Notes: generated by a model not told the origin, from the sequence alone. A stretch of DNA of 64,000 bases from Flavobacterium alkalisoli (GCF_008000935.1 NZ_CP042831.1:1798001-1862000), one strand, 5' to 3'; counted from the stretch's first letter, positions 26,249 to 34,411 are shown. A program made the numbers and translations.

Positions 26249-28276
26249 ATGAAAAATAAATTATACAGGTTGTGCCTTACAGCTGTTGCTTCGGTATTGG
26301 TTTTTTCCTGTGGTACAGAAGAAAAAGTATATACAATAGCATCACCGGGTAACAACAATGAGTTGGTTTTTAAACTGACTGAAGCAGGACAGCCTGAGTA
26401 TAGTTTTTCCTTTAACGGGAAAAAAGTGATTGAGCCTTCTTTAATGGGGTTTGAATTTCAGGATACAGATAAAATGACCGAAGGTTTTGAGGTAGTAAAT
26501 ACCGAACAAAACACGGTAAAACAATCATGGGAACAGCCTTGGGGTGAATTTAAAACAGTTGAAGATAACCATAACGAGCTTATTGTTCATCTAAAGGAAT
26601 CTAAAGGGGCAGGCCGTTTAATGGATATTGTTTTCAGGGTTTTTGATGATGGGGTAGGTTTTAGGTATTCGTTCCCTAAACAGCCTAATCTTGACAAGGT
26701 TAAGATTTCTAACGAGGTTACACAATTTACTTTCCCTTTTGATAATGACGTGTGGTGGATTCCTGTTCACAGGGAGAACAGCTACTATGAGAGTTTTTAC
26801 CGTAAAACTCCTATGAGTAAGACAGATACCATAAACACGCCGGCTACTTTTGAAACCAGAGACAGCCTGTTCGTTGCTGTACACGAGGCTAATTTAACAG
26901 ACTTTGCATCCATGACGCTGTTAAAGACTGAAGGTAATACTTACAAGAGTGACTTGGTTCCATGGGCCGATGGGGTTAAGGTATATGCGCAAACTCCTTT
27001 TGTAACGCCATGGAGAACCGTTATGGTAGGTAATAAAGCGGGAGATCTGGCTACGTCTACATTAACTCTAAACCTTAATGAACCGTGTAAGATTGAAGAC
27101 ACTTCATGGATTACACCTACCAAGTATGTTGGTATATGGTGGGGCATGCATCTTGATAAATATACATGGGGACAGGGTGAAAAACATGGTGCTACAACAG
27201 AAAATACCAAAAAGTATATAGACTTTGCCTCAGCAAACGGTTTTGACGGTGTGCTTGTGGAAGGATGGAATGAAGGATGGGACGGAGACTGGACTGCAGA
27301 TGGTACTGCATTTAGCTTTGTAAAGCCTTATCCTGATTTTGATTTAGAAGAGATAACAAGGTATGCCGCAGAGAAGAATGTGAGGCTTATAGGCCATCAT
27401 GAAACTGCCGGGGCAGCAAGTCACTATGAAAGTCAGCTTGAAGATGCTTACAACCTGTATAATAAAGTGGGTGTAAATTCGGTTAAAACCGGATATGTAA
27501 ATAAATATCTGGATAAGAAAGAATGGCATGACGGACAGTATGGTGTTCGCCACTATAGAAAAGTAATAGAAACAGCTGCCAAGCACCATATAATGATAGA
27601 TAACCATGAGCCTGTAAAGGGTACAGGGTTATGGCGTACCTATCCAAACCTTATGGCTCAGGAAGGAGCAAGAGGGCAGGAATATAATGCATGGTCGGCA
27701 GATGGAGGTAATACTCCTGAACATACTACAATTATGCCTTTTACCAGATTGCTTGCCGGTCCGTTTGACTTTACACCGGGTAATTTTGATTTTGAATATG
27801 AAACCCCTAATAAGGCTATGGTACAAACTACTGTAGCTAAACAGCTGGCATTGTATGTGGTTATTTTCAGTCCGCTGCAAATGGCTTCAGACCTGCCTGA
27901 GAATTATGAAGGCAAGCCTGCTTTCCAGTTTATAAAGGATGTGCCGTGTAACTGGGAGGAGACTAAAGTGCTTGATTCTAAAATAGGGGAGTATGTAACT
28001 ATTGCACGTAAAGACAGAAACAGTGACAGCTGGTATTTAGGCTCAATAACCAATAGCGATGCCAGAGAGCTTAATATTCCGTTAGATTTCCTTGAAAAAG
28101 GTACGGCTTATGAGGCAGAAATCTATGCCGATGGCGAAGGGGCAAATTACAAGACAAACCCGTATCCGGTAGTTATAGAAAAGAAAACGGTTAACAGTAC
28201 CATGACATTAGACCTGAAACTTGCTCCGGGAGGAGGTACTGCAATAAGAATAACACCATTAAAGATAAACAGGTAG
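26249..28276 (+). CDS. GH97 alpha-glucosidase, SusB-type (inverting)
   Basis: A 675-residue exo-acting glycoside hydrolase; start at ATG 26249 gives a lipoprotein-like signal (MKNKLYRLCLTAVASVLVFSC). It has an N-terminal beta-sandwich, a central (beta/alpha)8 barrel and a C-terminal sheet. E385 (HHETAG), E454 (NHEPVKGTG) and E478 (GARGQEY) have the same spacing (69 and 24 residues) as E439, E508 and E532 of B. thetaiotaomicron SusB, the two bases and acid of the inverting mechanism as I recall them. SVKTGYV replaces the nucleophile-bearing VDF motif of retaining members. It most likely releases glucose from alpha-glucan oligosaccharides in the periplasm. Last gene of the locus. Confidence 0.92.
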   Translation: MKNKLYRLCLTAVASVLVFSCGTEEKVYTIASPGNNNELVFKLTEAGQPEYSFSFNGKKVIEPSLMGFEFQDTDKMTEGFEVVNTEQNTVKQSWEQPWGEFKTVEDNHNELIVHLKESKGAGRLMDIVFRVFDDGVGFRYSFPKQPNLDKVKISNEVTQFTFPFDNDVWWIPVHRENSYYESFYRKTPMSKTDTINTPATFETRDSLFVAVHEANLTDFASMTLLKTEGNTYKSDLVPWADGVKVYAQTPFVTPWRTVMVGNKAGDLATSTLTLNLNEPCKIEDTSWITPTKYVGIWWGMHLDKYTWGQGEKHGATTENTKKYIDFASANGFDGVLVEGWNEGWDGDWTADGTAFSFVKPYPDFDLEEITRYAAEKNVRLIGHHETAGAASHYESQLEDAYNLYNKVGVNSVKTGYVNKYLDKKEWHDGQYGVRHYRKVIETAAKHHIMIDNHEPVKGTGLWRTYPNLMAQEGARGQEYNAWSADGGNTPEHTTIMPFTRLLAGPFDFTPGNFDFEYETPNKAMVQTTVAKQLALYVVIFSPLQMASDLPENYEGKPAFQFIKDVPCNWEETKVLDSKIGEYVTIARKDRNSDSWYLGSITNSDARELNIPLDFLEKGTAYEAEIYADGEGANYKTNPYPVVIEKKTVNSTMTLDLKLAPGGGTAIRITPLKINR

Positions 28277-28310
28277 ATATAGACTTGTATTTGTGATTAT
28301 GTTTTAGTTA

Positions 28311-28340
28311 AAGCGGGGAGTGGAGGCCCCGCTTTTTTTA
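28311..28340. terminator. Terminator of the polysaccharide locus
   Basis: AAGCGGGG and CCCCGCTT form an 8-bp stem around an 8-nt loop, with seven T residues after it. It also overlaps the 3' end of the convergent nucleosidase gene. Confidence 0.85.
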
Positions 28341-28937
28341 TAGTATAGAAGTAATAGTCTTTTTTAAGGCACTGCCTGCCAGTTTAACCATCTCCGGCCA
28401 GTCTGTTGCAGCTGTGCCGTCAGCACCGTCAGATATATATTTTAGGCAAAGGAAAGGTATGCTTTCCTGTTTAGCTATAAGGGCTAGCGGATAAGCTTCC
28501 ATGTCAATTACATTGTAATCTTCGGTATTATGATCCATTACAAAACTATCACCGGTACCGCAAATTCCGTGAGGTAAATTATCAATACTGATGCCGTATT
28601 CCAATATCGGTTTATGTATTGAAAAGGGGGTTTGGTACTTTTCAAAGCCTAAGGCGGTAACATCCATATCCCGTTGTACAAATCCGGTACAGCAAACCAC
28701 TTCGCCGCGTTTATGGGAAGTGCTTCCCGCCGATCCTAAGTTTATTATAATGCTCGGTTTTTCCTCATGAATGCGTTTCATAAGGTTGTACATGGCATTA
28801 AGCTTACCAATGCCTACAAAAAGAGGATTTACATCTGCAAACTCATGAGTTGCTTCCGACTCTAAAGCAAAAACATATAGTGGGTTTTCCAGTAATCCTG
28901 CTTCGGTAGTTAAATTAGGGTAATTTGTGACAGACAT
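28338..28937 (-). CDS. MTA/SAH nucleosidase-like phosphorylase-family protein
   Basis: A 199-residue protein of the PNP/UDP phosphorylase superfamily. IINLGSAGS is the first ligand-binding loop. DMEAYPLALIAKQESIPFLCLKYISDGADG contains the conserved D-M-E-A segment (ribose contact and specificity) and the catalytic Asp in SDGAD. It is somewhat shorter than classical Mtn (about 230 residues), so the exact substrate (methylthioadenosine, S-adenosylhomocysteine or another nucleoside) is not certain. ATG 28937 was chosen over a TTG seven codons upstream that is part of the promoter box TAAATTTG. Confidence 0.82.
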   Translation of the reverse strand: MSVTNYPNLTTEAGLLENPLYVFALESEATHEFADVNPLFVGIGKLNAMYNLMKRIHEEKPSIIINLGSAGSTSHKRGEVVCCTGFVQRDMDVTALGFEKYQTPFSIHKPILEYGISIDNLPHGICGTGDSFVMDHNTEDYNVIDMEAYPLALIAKQESIPFLCLKYISDGADGTAATDWPEMVKLAGSALKKTITSIL

Positions 28938-28955
28938 TAATAATCTAAATTTCTG

Positions 28956-28963
28956 CAAATTTA
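28956..28963 (-). promoter_or_regulatory. Nucleosidase gene -7 box
   Basis: The minus strand reads TAAATTTG, a perfect TAnnTTTG, 18 bp before the ATG at 28937. Confidence 0.5.
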
Positions 28964-28993
28964 AGTCAAAAAAATAAACCTGTTTTAAAACAG

Positions 28994-29024
28994 AAAAGGC
29001 CAGACAATTGTCTGGCCTTTTTTT
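28994..29024 (-). terminator. Terminator of the SDR gene
   Basis: AAAGGCCAGACA and TGTCTGGCCTTT pair around AT, flanked by A and T tracts, 19 bp after the SDR stop. Confidence 0.85.
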
Positions 29025-29042
29025 ATTAGAGATATTATGTTT

Positions 29043-29807
29043 TTAAAGCATCATACCACCAGATACTTCAATACGCTGTCCGTTTATCCAACGCCCTTCT
29101 TCAGAACATAGGAACGCAACCACTCCGCCGATATCTTCCGGTAAGCCTACACGGCCTAAAGCCGTTACGCTTGCAACCTGATCGTTAACTTCTTTGTTGT
29201 CTCTTACGTGTCCGCCACCAAAATCGGTTTCTATAGCTCCAGGGGCAACAATGTTTGCTGCAATACCGCGTGGACCTAATTCTTTAGCTAAATACCTTGT
29301 AAGTACTTCTATCGCACCTTTCATAGATCCGTAGGCAGATGAACCTGGGAAAGAAAAACGTGCCAAACCTGATGAGATATTTATAATGCGTCCGCCATTA
29401 TTAAGATATGGTAGCGATTTTTGCGTAAGGAAGAAAACACCTTTGTAGTGAATATTAAAGATGTCGTCTACCTGTTCTTCGGTAGTTTCTGCAAAAGGAG
29501 AATAAAGTGCTGTGCCCGCATTGTTTATAAGGAAATCGAAATTAGTACTTCCTGTATTTTCCTTAAGGTGTTCTGTAACCTGTTTTAAGAAAGGGTCAAA
29601 GCTTTTTGTGTCGGCAGTGTTTAACTGATAGGCAATTGCTTTTTGTCCAATCGCTTTAATCTCTTCTACCACTTCATCGGCCTGTTGTTTGTTGCTGTGG
29701 TAAGTAAGTATAACATCAATTCCTTTTTTTGCAAGGCTAACTGCCATATTTCTTCCTAACCCGCGGCTTCCACCTGTAACTAAAGCTATTTTGTTTACTG
29801 TATCCAT
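29043..29807 (-). CDS. SDR family NAD(P)-dependent oxidoreductase
   Basis: Classical short-chain dehydrogenase of 254 residues. The cofactor-binding TGGSRGLGR is at about residues 11-19, NNAGTALYSP in the middle, the active-site Ser in NISSGLARFSF and the Tyr/Lys pair in YGSMK. IVAPGAIETDF follows. The sequence is closest in style to 3-oxoacyl-ACP reductase-like enzymes but the substrate is undefined. It lies 110 bp downstream of an AraC-type regulator on the same strand, which suggests regulation by it, since AraC/SDR pairs are common. Confidence 0.92.
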   Translation of the reverse strand: MDTVNKIALVTGGSRGLGRNMAVSLAKKGIDVILTYHSNKQQADEVVEEIKAIGQKAIAYQLNTADTKSFDPFLKQVTEHLKENTGSTNFDFLINNAGTALYSPFAETTEEQVDDIFNIHYKGVFFLTQKSLPYLNNGGRIINISSGLARFSFPGSSAYGSMKGAIEVLTRYLAKELGPRGIAANIVAPGAIETDFGGGHVRDNKEVNDQVASVTALGRVGLPEDIGGVVAFLCSEEGRWINGQRIEVSGGMML

Positions 29808-29917
29808 TTTTTAATCAATTTTTAGTTGTTATTATTTTATGGTACAAAGTTCAGACAGAAAGCCACCTTAAGGTTTGCAAACATCAATCGGTTATTTGCA
29901 AAATTCAAATATCGCTA

Positions 29918-30856
29918 TCAGGAACGGAAAGAAAGCGGAGCCAACGTTGTCTGTTTTTTAAAGAAGTTAGAAAAATGTGCTACTTCCTCAAAGCCCAGGC
30001 TATCAGCAATTTCAGATACATTCCAGTCGGTTTGTTTTAAAAGTATTTTTGCCTCCTGTAAAATGCGTCCGGTTATAATATCGGTAGTGGTTTTACCCGT
30101 ACTTTCTTTTAATACCTTGTTGAGGTGGTTTACATGAATGGCAAGCCTTTCGGCATATTCTTTTGCAGTGCGTAGCTGTAGTTTTTGGTTAGGGGATTCT
30201 ATAGGGAACTGGCGTTCCAGCAGTTCTATAAAAAGTGCTATGATTCGGCCCGAAGCATTTTGTTCAGAACGCAATACAGTGGCAGGCTGAAGCTTTTGCC
30301 CGTAATGAATAAGTTCTATTAGGTAATTGCGAAGCAAATCGTACTTAAATTCATAGTCGGAAGCAATTTCTTTTTGCATCTTCCTTAAAACAAGTTCAAT
30401 TTCATCGGCCTTCTCATCATCAATTTCAAAAACAGGGTATCCTCCCGATTTAAAGATTGGCAGTTCGTCCAGTACTATGCCGCTTTTGTTTTTAATAAGG
30501 AACTCATCGGTAAATACACAAAATAACCCTCCCTGATTTTCATCCAGCGGATACCAGTGATAGGGTACTTTTGGTGTGGCAAACAACAGTGCGTTTTTTT
30601 CTATGTTAATTACCTTATCGGCATACTCGGCGCGGTTTTTACCCCTTATCAGGCTTATTTTGTAATAAGACCTTCTGTTATAAGGCATCACATTTTTTTT
30701 CTTTACTTCCTTTATCGTTTCCGAAATATCAAACACATTAAAATGGCCTACTTCCTTACTTACTCCGAGAGGTAAAAGGGTGGTAATATCCCTTCCAGTA
30801 AAGTTTGCGGCTTCTCTGTAAAATTCTTCCAGTGAGGTATTGTTGATGTTTTTCAT
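29918..30856 (-). CDS. AraC family transcriptional regulator
   Basis: A 312-residue regulator. An N-terminal cupin-like effector domain is at about 30-170 (SYYKISLIRGKNRAEYADKV, LLFATPKVPYHWYPLDENQGGLFCVFTDEFL). Two helix-turn-helix motifs form the C-terminal AraC domain at about 210-312 (TAKEYAERLAIHVNHLNKVLKESTGKTTTDII and NVSEIADSLGFEEVAHFSNFFKKQTTLAP). ATG 30856 chosen; a TTG six codons upstream lacks support. Likely controls the adjacent SDR gene. Confidence 0.92.
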   Translation of the reverse strand: MKNINNTSLEEFYREAANFTGRDITTLLPLGVSKEVGHFNVFDISETIKEVKKKNVMPYNRRSYYKISLIRGKNRAEYADKVINIEKNALLFATPKVPYHWYPLDENQGGLFCVFTDEFLIKNKSGIVLDELPIFKSGGYPVFEIDDEKADEIELVLRKMQKEIASDYEFKYDLLRNYLIELIHYGQKLQPATVLRSEQNASGRIIALFIELLERQFPIESPNQKLQLRTAKEYAERLAIHVNHLNKVLKESTGKTTTDIITGRILQEAKILLKQTDWNVSEIADSLGFEEVAHFSNFFKKQTTLAPLSFRS

Positions 30857-30878
30857 AACAGGGAATATTTGCAAAATT

Positions 30879-30886
30879 CAAAGGTA
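30879..30886 (-). promoter_or_regulatory. AraC gene -7 box
   Basis: The minus strand reads TACCTTTG, a perfect TAnnTTTG, 22 bp before the AraC-gene ATG. Confidence 0.5.
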
Positions 30887-30963
30887 GTGAGTTTTTTATT
30901 CTCTATGTTTTAATAATTGTTATTCTTTATAAATTAGCGTTCTAACAGCTTTTAAAATAGTAT

Positions 30964-31653
30964 ATGGTTTATAGGTTTTTTATTATCCTTGTTTTTCTTG
31001 TATACGGGAATGTGTACTCTCAAAATAGTTTTAGTATAAAGTTGATTAATGAAAAAGCATTGCCCAAAGGTGTTTTGTTTGAAGGGAAATTTCTTGATGC
31101 TGTTAGGTGGACAGACAGTATAGGAGATAATATTGTTATACGAACACAAACCGGAATACACATCAATAAAAAGTTTGATCATGAAAATGATGGCAGAGAT
31201 GCTGAGATTTTTGCATATCATTATCTGGTTGAAAAAGGTAATGTAAAATTACTATGGAAGGTTTATGATTTTATAAAAGACTGCCCTGTGGATGTTGAAG
31301 CAGAGTTTTTTAAAGATACTTTTCCTGTAACCGATCTTGATAATGATGGTATAGCTGAGGTATGGTTAATGTATAAGAAAGTTTGTCATGGAGATGTGAG
31401 TCCTTGTGATATGAAAATAATAATGTATGAAGACAGGCAAAAATATGCAATGCGGGGAGAGAATAAGGTTTTTGGAGGGACAGATGAAAAAGGTAAAAAG
31501 CATTACATAGGGGGAGATTATACCTTTGATTCTGCATTTGATGAAGGTCCTGTGGTGTTTTTAGGTTACGCTAAGCAATTATGGCAAAAAAAATATAATG
31601 CAGAAATGGGATTAAATACATATACTCTTTACTTTATTCTTCATCTCGCTTAG
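30964..31653 (+). CDS. Exported protein, M949_RS01915-like family
   Basis: A 229-residue protein with a signal peptide (MVYRFFIILVFLVYGNVYSQ). The mature part contains VTDLDNDGIAEVWLMYKKVCHGDVSPCDMKIIMYE, an FG-GAP-like calcium loop (DLDNDGIAE) followed by a conserved two-cysteine segment. I recall this as the M949_RS01915 family, which has been annotated as linked to surface polysaccharide biosynthesis in Riemerella; evidence for that role is weak. Two cysteines (in VCHGDVSPC) may form a disulphide in the periplasm. Monocistronic. Confidence 0.6.
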   Translation: MVYRFFIILVFLVYGNVYSQNSFSIKLINEKALPKGVLFEGKFLDAVRWTDSIGDNIVIRTQTGIHINKKFDHENDGRDAEIFAYHYLVEKGNVKLLWKVYDFIKDCPVDVEAEFFKDTFPVTDLDNDGIAEVWLMYKKVCHGDVSPCDMKIIMYEDRQKYAMRGENKVFGGTDEKGKKHYIGGDYTFDSAFDEGPVVFLGYAKQLWQKKYNAEMGLNTYTLYFILHLA

Positions 31654-31813
31654 TATTTTGATACTCATCCAGTTTTGAATTCTGCCTACATACATTTTTC
31701 GGTAGTTTTCTCATAGGAAAATATTTGATTGGTGCTATATTGTCATTTTCACATTTCTATAACAATTGTTTGATTGTTTCTTGCTAAATTGGAAGTCACC
31801 AAAAACCAAAACC

Positions 31814-32230
31814 ATGAATAAGCGAGGAGAAATAATTATTGTTGATGATGATATTGATGATCTCGATATTTTAGAAGAAATATATAGTATGTTGCCCTTT
31901 GAGAACAAACTGGTGTTGTTTCATGATGGGGAAGAGGTTTATTCTTATCTTAAAGATCCTGAGGCTTATCCTTTTTTGATTATTTCAGATATCAATATGC
32001 CCAGGATGAATGGTTTCGAACTGCGGGATAAGGTATTAAGTGATGCCGAAATCTCAGGGAAGATTATCCCTTTTGTATTTATTTCCACATCGGCCGACAG
32101 GACTATGATGAAGAAATATTGCCGGAAATCATTTCATGGCTATTTTGAAAAAAAGAGCGATATAACTGAGATGACTAATATGATGGAAAGAATAATAGGA
32201 TATTGGAAGGATGGCATACCTTCGGATTAA
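31814..32230 (+). CDS. Single-domain response regulator (copy 1)
   Basis: A 138-residue stand-alone receiver domain; start at ATG 31814 (MNKRGEIIIVDDD), 16 codons inside the longest frame. Acidic pocket D11-D13, phospho-acceptor D59 (IISDINMPRMNGFEL), switch Ser/Thr at 91/92 (FISTSAD) and K113 (FEKKSD) are all present. There is no output domain, so it acts through protein-protein contacts or as a phosphate relay. No histidine kinase lies nearby. It has a clear paralogue immediately downstream. Confidence 0.9.
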   Translation: MNKRGEIIIVDDDIDDLDILEEIYSMLPFENKLVLFHDGEEVYSYLKDPEAYPFLIISDINMPRMNGFELRDKVLSDAEISGKIIPFVFISTSADRTMMKKYCRKSFHGYFEKKSDITEMTNMMERIIGYWKDGIPSD

Positions 32231-32258
32231 GTTGTAGTTGACAGAAAAATATTTAATG

Positions 32259-32289
32259 AAAAAGCTTCGGTGAAAACCGGAGCTTTTTT
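32259..32289 (+). terminator. Terminator, GAAA tetraloop
   Basis: AAGCTTCGGT-GAAA-ACCGGAGCTT with a T-tract after it. It ends response regulator copy 1 and shares its core with two other terminators nearby. Confidence 0.85.
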
Positions 32290-32412
32290 GTTGGGAAATA
32301 TAATGTGTTTGTGCAACAGAGTAATGAGGTTATATAATTTAGCATTTTTTGGCATTTCTTTTTAATTTTCTTAAATGAACGTTTGTTAATTTAGAACTCA
32401 AAAGCTAAAGAA

Positions 32413-32823
32413 ATGGAAAACCTTAAACCAATAGTACTTATAGACGACGATATTGATTATATCGATTTAATGGTGGAAGCTTACGGAACGCTTCCGTACA
32501 GAAACAAACTTCTGATTTTTCATGACAGTATAAGGGCTTATGAGCATCTTGTTGACAATAGTATAGCCCCTTTTTTAGTGATAAGCGATATTATTATGCC
32601 AAAAATGAACGGTTTTGAGTTACGAGAAAATATACAGGCAAATCCGAAATTCTCAGGACATATGGTCCCGTTTGTTTTCTTAACGGGTGCGGCTGAGTTG
32701 CCACATAGTAGTAACAAGAGTTTAGCAGAAAATGGTTTTTTTGAGAAAAAATCAGATTTTCAGGATCTGAGAAAAACATTAGGCGAAATTATAAATTACC
32801 ATTATAATATGGTTGAAGTGTAG
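32413..32823 (+). CDS. Single-domain response regulator (copy 2)
   Basis: A 136-residue receiver domain, paralogue of the preceding gene (shared DDDIDxxD, LPxxNKLxxFHD, FLxISDIxMPxMNGFELR, FEKKSD). Acidic residues D11-D13, phospho-acceptor D59, switch T91 and K112 are intact. It has its own terminator of the same GAAA-loop type as copy 1, suggesting that gene and terminator were duplicated together. Partner kinase unknown. Confidence 0.9.
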   Translation: MENLKPIVLIDDDIDYIDLMVEAYGTLPYRNKLLIFHDSIRAYEHLVDNSIAPFLVISDIIMPKMNGFELRENIQANPKFSGHMVPFVFLTGAAELPHSSNKSLAENGFFEKKSDFQDLRKTLGEIINYHYNMVEV

Positions 32824-32846
32824 TTCTTACTATAGAAAAAACAAAT

Positions 32847-32878
32847 AAAAAAGCTTCAGTGAAAACTGAAGCTTTTTT
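32847..32878 (+). terminator. Terminator, GAAA tetraloop (second copy)
   Basis: AAGCTTCAGT-GAAA-ACTGAAGCTT, a perfect 10-bp stem with A-tract before and T-tract after. Confidence 0.87.
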
Positions 32879-32951
32879 ATTTGGGGTGGCTAAACGATTC
32901 TCTGTAATGTAATCTGTCAAACGTTTTAAATTTTAAAGTGGGAGAATATAA

Positions 32952-33557
32952 CTAGTCAATTACAATACTTGCAATTGCTTTTTCCATAGCCGTTTCTTTA
33001 ATTCCGGGTATTTTAAGACCTTCAGCCCGTAATACTGCGAGATCAGTCATTCCTAAAAAACCGAGAAAGTTTTTCAGGTAGGGGGCAACAAAGTCATTAT
33101 CTTTTCCGGGGCCTTCAGAATAGATGCCACCTGATGCCATAGCTACATATACTTTTTTGCCTTTTACCATACCGACAGGACGGCCGTCTTCCCCATATCC
33201 AAAAGTGACTCCAGCTCTTGTAATATGGTCAATCCATGATTTTAGTGATGAGTGTATTGCAAAGTTGATAAGCGGTGCACCGATTACAATAATATCAGCA
33301 TTCATTAATTGTTCAACCAATTGATTGGAGAGTTGAATAGATTTTCGGTCTTTTTCGGTCATTTGCTCTTCAGGTATAAAGAATGTACCTAATACTTCAG
33401 GAGTTAGATGTGGTATATCATTCTCTACCAGGTTTAACTCTTCAATAGTACTACCTGGGTATTTTTTCTGAATTTTTTCTACTATAGCATTTCCTAATTT
33501 GATACTATACGACTGCGTACCCATTAAGCTTGATTGAATATGGAGGATTTGTTTCAT
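32952..33557 (-). CDS. FMN-dependent NADH-azoreductase
   Basis: A 201-residue flavodoxin-fold quinone/azo reductase. Start at ATG 33557 (MKQILHIQSSLMGTQSYSIKLG), where the phosphate-binding loop of the family begins; the 73 residues upstream in the open frame are not coding. Further motifs: IVIGAPLINFAIHSSLKSWIDHITRAG and MASGGIYSEGPG. It reduces quinones, azo or nitro compounds with NADH, protecting against electrophiles. It is divergent from an HxlR-type regulator with a shared operator, the usual arrangement for this enzyme class. Confidence 0.92.
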   Translation of the reverse strand: MKQILHIQSSLMGTQSYSIKLGNAIVEKIQKKYPGSTIEELNLVENDIPHLTPEVLGTFFIPEEQMTEKDRKSIQLSNQLVEQLMNADIIVIGAPLINFAIHSSLKSWIDHITRAGVTFGYGEDGRPVGMVKGKKVYVAMASGGIYSEGPGKDNDFVAPYLKNFLGFLGMTDLAVLRAEGLKIPGIKETAMEKAIASIVID

Positions 33558-33582
33558 AAGTTTAAAATGATTTATGTTGAAA

Positions 33583-33590
33583 CAAAGGTA
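33583..33590 (-). promoter_or_regulatory. Azoreductase -7 box
   Basis: The minus strand reads TACCTTTG (TAnnTTTG), 25 bp before the azoreductase ATG. Confidence 0.6.
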
Positions 33591-33607
33591 GGATTTGGTG
33601 GTATGTA

Positions 33608-33662
33608 AAAGATAGTAGTTACCTAATGGAAAGTGGTTACTTTTAGGGAAGTTACTATCTTT
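33608..33662. promoter_or_regulatory. Putative HxlR operator between divergent genes
   Basis: AAAGATAGTA (33608-33617) and TACTATCTTT (33653-33662) are exact inverted copies. GTTAC is repeated at 33618, 33636 and 33651. The right arm overlaps the HxlR gene's -7 box TATCTTTG (33656-33663), so binding there would repress the regulator gene. Confidence 0.6.
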
Positions 33663-33667
33663 GCTGT

Positions 33668-34033
33668 ATGGAAACAATTGAAAATAAAACACTTCCAAAT
33701 AAAGAAGAATGTGCAGGAGCTCTAAAAAACGTTTTTGATGCAATATATGTTTTAAATGGAAAATGGAAATTGCCATTAGTGCTTAGCCTCATGCAGTCTT
33801 CAAAGCGTTTTAATGAAATTCAGAAGGAAATAAATGGTATTTCGCCAAAAGTATTGGCCAATGAACTGAAAGACCTGGAATTAAATTTTCTTATTAAGCG
33901 TAATGTGTACCCCACAACCCCGGTTAGTATTGTATATGAAGCTACAGACTACAGCTATACCCTCAAAAATATACTAATTGAATTAAGTCATTGGGGCGAG
34001 AACCACAGGAATAAGGTAAAAGGTAAGGTTTAA
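33668..34033 (+). CDS. HxlR family transcriptional regulator
   Basis: A 121-residue winged-helix regulator. GKWKLPLVLSLMQSSKRFNEIQKEINGISPKVLANELKDLELNFLIKR is the diagnostic HxlR segment. C18 in the N-terminal part (KEECAGALKN) is at the position used for thiol/aldehyde sensing in related regulators. It is divergent from the azoreductase and probably represses both genes until electrophiles or quinones modify it. The ATG starts only 4 bp after the -7 box, so the mRNA is probably leaderless. Confidence 0.92.
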   Translation: METIENKTLPNKEECAGALKNVFDAIYVLNGKWKLPLVLSLMQSSKRFNEIQKEINGISPKVLANELKDLELNFLIKRNVYPTTPVSIVYEATDYSYTLKNILIELSHWGENHRNKVKGKV

Positions 34034-34171
34034 ATAAAACGTTTAATATTTACTGATGTTATTTAAAATACATTAATTATCGTCAATATCATTGGTTTGG
34101 CCAACATAGTACCTGGATTTTGAAGTGCTATAAATAATGTATACTGTATACATTTTGTAAGGTGGTGAAAT

Positions 34172-34206
34172 AAAAAAAAACTCCAGTTTTCACTGAAGCT
34201 TTTTTT
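34172..34206 (-). terminator. tRNA-Pro terminator, GAAA tetraloop (third copy)
   Basis: On the minus strand, AAGCTTCAGT-GAAA-ACTGGAGTT followed by a T-tract, directly after the tRNA-Pro 3' end. Same core as the two response-regulator terminators. Confidence 0.85.
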
Positions 34207-34207
34207 G

Positions 34208-34282
34208 TCGGGGTGGCAGGATTCGAACCTGCGACCTCCTGGTCCCAAACCAGGCGCGATGACCGGGCTACGCTACACCCCG
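34208..34282 (-). tRNA. tRNA-Pro (anticodon TGG)
   Basis: The minus strand folds as a cloverleaf. Acceptor stem CGGGGTG pairs with CACCCCG, discriminator A. The anticodon arm CCTGG-TTTGGGA-CCAGG has anticodon TGG, and the T arm contains GGTTCGAATCC. CCA is not encoded. Preceded by a good promoter and followed by a terminator. Confidence 0.97.
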
Positions 34283-34301
34283 TTTCTCGGTTAAGAGGTT
34301 G

Positions 34302-34331
34302 CAAATATACTACTAAAAATCAATTTACAAA
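34302..34331 (-). promoter_or_regulatory. tRNA-Pro promoter
   Basis: On the minus strand TTTG (34328-34331) and TATATTTG (34302-34309) are separated by 18 bp, a full match to the Bacteroidota vegetative promoter. Confidence 0.75.
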
Positions 34332-34403
34332 CACTATAGTAAAAATTTATTTTTTGATAGTCAAATCTGATATATAAGTATAGTTATTTTTTTAATTAAA
34401 ACT

Positions 34404-34411
34404 TACATTTG
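34404..34411 (+). promoter_or_regulatory. trxB -7 box
   Basis: TACATTTG matches TAnnTTTG, 32 bp before the trxB ATG. Confidence 0.55.

Noticed and set aside
33558..33776. N-terminal extension of 73 residues on the azoreductase
   Set aside because: It covers the azoreductase promoter and the HxlR operator and start; the family begins at the ATG at 33557.
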